From Eubacteriales bacterium (GTDB lineage Bacteria > Bacillota > Clostridia > Peptostreptococcales > Anaerovoracaceae): a stretch of 6,854 bases of DNA. The stretch spans positions 1 through 6,854 of the forward strand of contig JAQUYZ010000083.1 of NCBI GenBank assembly GCA_028691625.1, read 5' to 3'. The notes beneath the pieces were generated by a model. The model saw only the letters and a list, made by a program, of their open reading frames with translations, was not told the DNA's origin and did no database searches. The position numbers and the translations under genes are program-made. Below are positions 5,438 to 6,854 of this stretch, piece by piece (position 1 is the stretch's first letter; the number at the start of each line of letters is the position of its first letter).

Positions 5438-6751
5438 ATGAGTACAGAAAAAGATACCAAACTGCATCGGGGTATTAAATCCAGACAGCTCAGTATGATC
5501 GCCATCGGCGGAGCAATCGGAACAGGGTTGTGGTTTGCAAGCGGAAGTGCGATTACTTCCTCGGGGCCGGGAGGCGCAATGGTGGCGTTCGGTTTAATGG
5601 GTATTATTGTATTTTTTATGATGTCATCCCTTGGCGAAATGGCGACTCAACTTCCATTGGTAGGATCTTTCGAAGCATATGCCAACAGATTTATCAATCC
5701 GGCATTCGGCTTCGCTGTGGGTTGGAATTACTGGTTTTCATGGTCCATTACCGTTGCGGCGGAATTCGTTGCAGCAGGACTGATTGTTAAATTCTGGTGG
5801 CCTGATATACCTGTCACAGTCGTTGCAATTCTGTCGTTCACTCTCTTAATGGGATTGAACCTGATCTCGACAAAATCCTTTGCAGAAGCGGAATACTGGT
5901 TTGCGGGGATCAAAGTTCTGACTGTGATTGTTTTCCTGATCATAGGCGCTCTGATGATTATCGGGATCATGGGCGGACATGAAATGGGATTCCGGAACTG
6001 GACGCTTGATGGCGGGGATAACGGAAAAGCGCCGTTTGTTGGCGGATTTGCAGCAATCATGGCAGTGTTCCTTGTTGCCGGATTCTCTTTTCAGGGAACA
6101 GAAATTGTTGGTCTTGCAGCAGCTGAAACAAAAGATCCCGAGAAGAACGTACCAAAGGCGATCAAGAGTGTTTTCTGGAGAATCCTGTTATTCTATATCG
6201 GTTCCATCTTCATAGTGGGAACATTGGTTCCATTTACGAGTCCGGACCTTCTCGGCGGAGGCATCGACAACGTAGCTGCTTCCCCAATGGTAATCGTATT
6301 CAGAAATGCAGGTTTTGCTGCTGCTGCTTCTGTTTTGAACGCAGTAATTCTGACCTCTGTTTTGTCCTGCGGCAACTCCGGCCTGTACACTTCCTCCAGA
6401 ATGCTGCATGCTATGGCAACAAGAGGAAACGCGCCTGCGTTCTTTGCAAAAGTTAATAATAAAGGGGTTCCTTTCAATGCGGTATGGGCAACCGGTCTGA
6501 TCGCAGCCCTTTCCTTCTTCGCATCCCTCGTTGGCGAAGGCAAAATCTACATGATTTTTTACAATGCTTCCGGTTTGACCGGATTTATCATCTGGCTCGG
6601 TATCGCGGTCTGCCATTACAGGTTCAGAAAAGCATGGGTTGCACAGGGCCATCCGATCGCAGAACTGAAATACAAATCCCTGCTCTATCCATTTGGCCCA
6701 ATCTTAGCTATGATTACAATCGGTTTTGTCATCATATTTGCAAATCCTTAA
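5438..6751 (+). CDS. LysP-like amino-acid permease (APC family), C-terminally truncated
   Basis: The 437-residue transporter starts with the APC hallmark RGIKSRQLSMIAIGGAIGTG (residues 11-30, substrate-binding TM1). It continues with LGEMAT (65-70), GWNYWFSWS (95-103), NLISTKSFAEAEYWF (141-155) and GFSFQGTEIVGLAAAET in TM6 (215-231), and ends near KYKSLLYPFGP before a last hydrophobic segment. The pattern is closest to the LysP lysine permease group, so uptake of a cationic or other amino acid by H+ symport is likely; the substrate is not proven. ATG 5438 follows AAGGAGAAGG (5421-5430). A longer start at 5375 is rejected, because it would run through the palindrome and add no family sequence. 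LysP proteins are about 490 residues. Here the stop falls just after TM11, so TM12 and the tail (about 50 residues) are missing. The protein may be non-functional, or the stop may reflect a frameshift near 6745. Confidence 0.85.
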   Translation: MSTEKDTKLHRGIKSRQLSMIAIGGAIGTGLWFASGSAITSSGPGGAMVAFGLMGIIVFFMMSSLGEMATQLPLVGSFEAYANRFINPAFGFAVGWNYWFSWSITVAAEFVAAGLIVKFWWPDIPVTVVAILSFTLLMGLNLISTKSFAEAEYWFAGIKVLTVIVFLIIGALMIIGIMGGHEMGFRNWTLDGGDNGKAPFVGGFAAIMAVFLVAGFSFQGTEIVGLAAAETKDPEKNVPKAIKSVFWRILLFYIGSIFIVGTLVPFTSPDLLGGGIDNVAASPMVIVFRNAGFAAAASVLNAVILTSVLSCGNSGLYTSSRMLHAMATRGNAPAFFAKVNNKGVPFNAVWATGLIAALSFFASLVGEGKIYMIFYNASGLTGFIIWLGIAVCHYRFRKAWVAQGHPIAELKYKSLLYPFGPILAMITIGFVIIFANP

Positions 6752-6760
6752 ATGAAAAAC

Positions 6761-6824
6761 TGAATTCCACTTCAGATATTGTTTGGTGGCGTTTACTCGT
6801 ACATGAATTCCACATCAGAATATT
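6761..6824. repeat. Near-perfect direct repeat after the permease stop
   Basis: TGAATTCCACTTCAGATATT (6761-6780) recurs as TGAATTCCAC followed by ATCAGAATATT (6804-6824), differing by one substitution and one inserted A, 43 bp apart. The copies sit in the sequence following the premature permease stop. They could mark a small local duplication, an insertion footprint, or the edge of an unseen element. No transposase or inverted repeat is visible before the window ends. Confidence 0.5.
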
Positions 6825-6854
6825 TCTGCTAACTACATACAAGTCTGTGGTACT

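Noticed and set aside
6732..6854. Minus-strand gene entering from the right edge
   Set aside because: The frame is open for 40 codons to the window end but has no recognisable motif. It is too short to call without the flanking sequence.

Overview
The window looks like part of the chromosome of a low-to-moderate G+C Gram-positive anaerobe in the Clostridia (Bacillota). This is inferred from the strong AAGGAGG-type ribosome binding sites, the consensus sigma-A promoters, a TTG start, and the protein families present. There is no rRNA, tRNA, CRISPR array or clear insertion sequence.

Layout. The window opens inside a (+) GGDEF-EAL cyclic-di-GMP enzyme (to 1306). A self-contained MerR-type regulator follows (1376-2215); it has a 19-bp-spaced promoter with a dyad in the spacer, and a 15-bp hairpin closes the unit. 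Next come two small, unrecognised, divergently transcribed genes (2337-2549 minus, 2674-2868 plus), each encoding a protein built from internal repeats. A gene-poor stretch of about 350 bp (2869-3219) then holds a perfect TTGACA-17-TATAAT promoter and a leader of about 185 nt. The leader contains hairpins and a possible 29-codon ORF, and precedes an NhaC-family Na+/H+ antiporter (3220-4662). A bidirectional terminator separates this gene from a convergent (-) YcxB-like membrane protein (4737-5276). Divergent from the latter is a (+) LysP-like amino-acid permease (5438-6751). It lacks its last membrane segment and is preceded by a perfect 16-bp palindrome. The last 100 bp carry a near-perfect 20-21 nt direct repeat.

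How the genes relate. Most are single-gene transcription units with their own promoters and terminators, so this is not an obvious operon or pathway. The common theme is signalling and membrane transport: c-di-GMP turnover, a ligand-responsive regulator, Na+/H+ exchange and amino-acid uptake. I found no defence, secretion or biosynthetic island. The least explained parts are the repeat-built small-protein pair, the structured nhaC leader, and the damaged 3' end of the permease gene.
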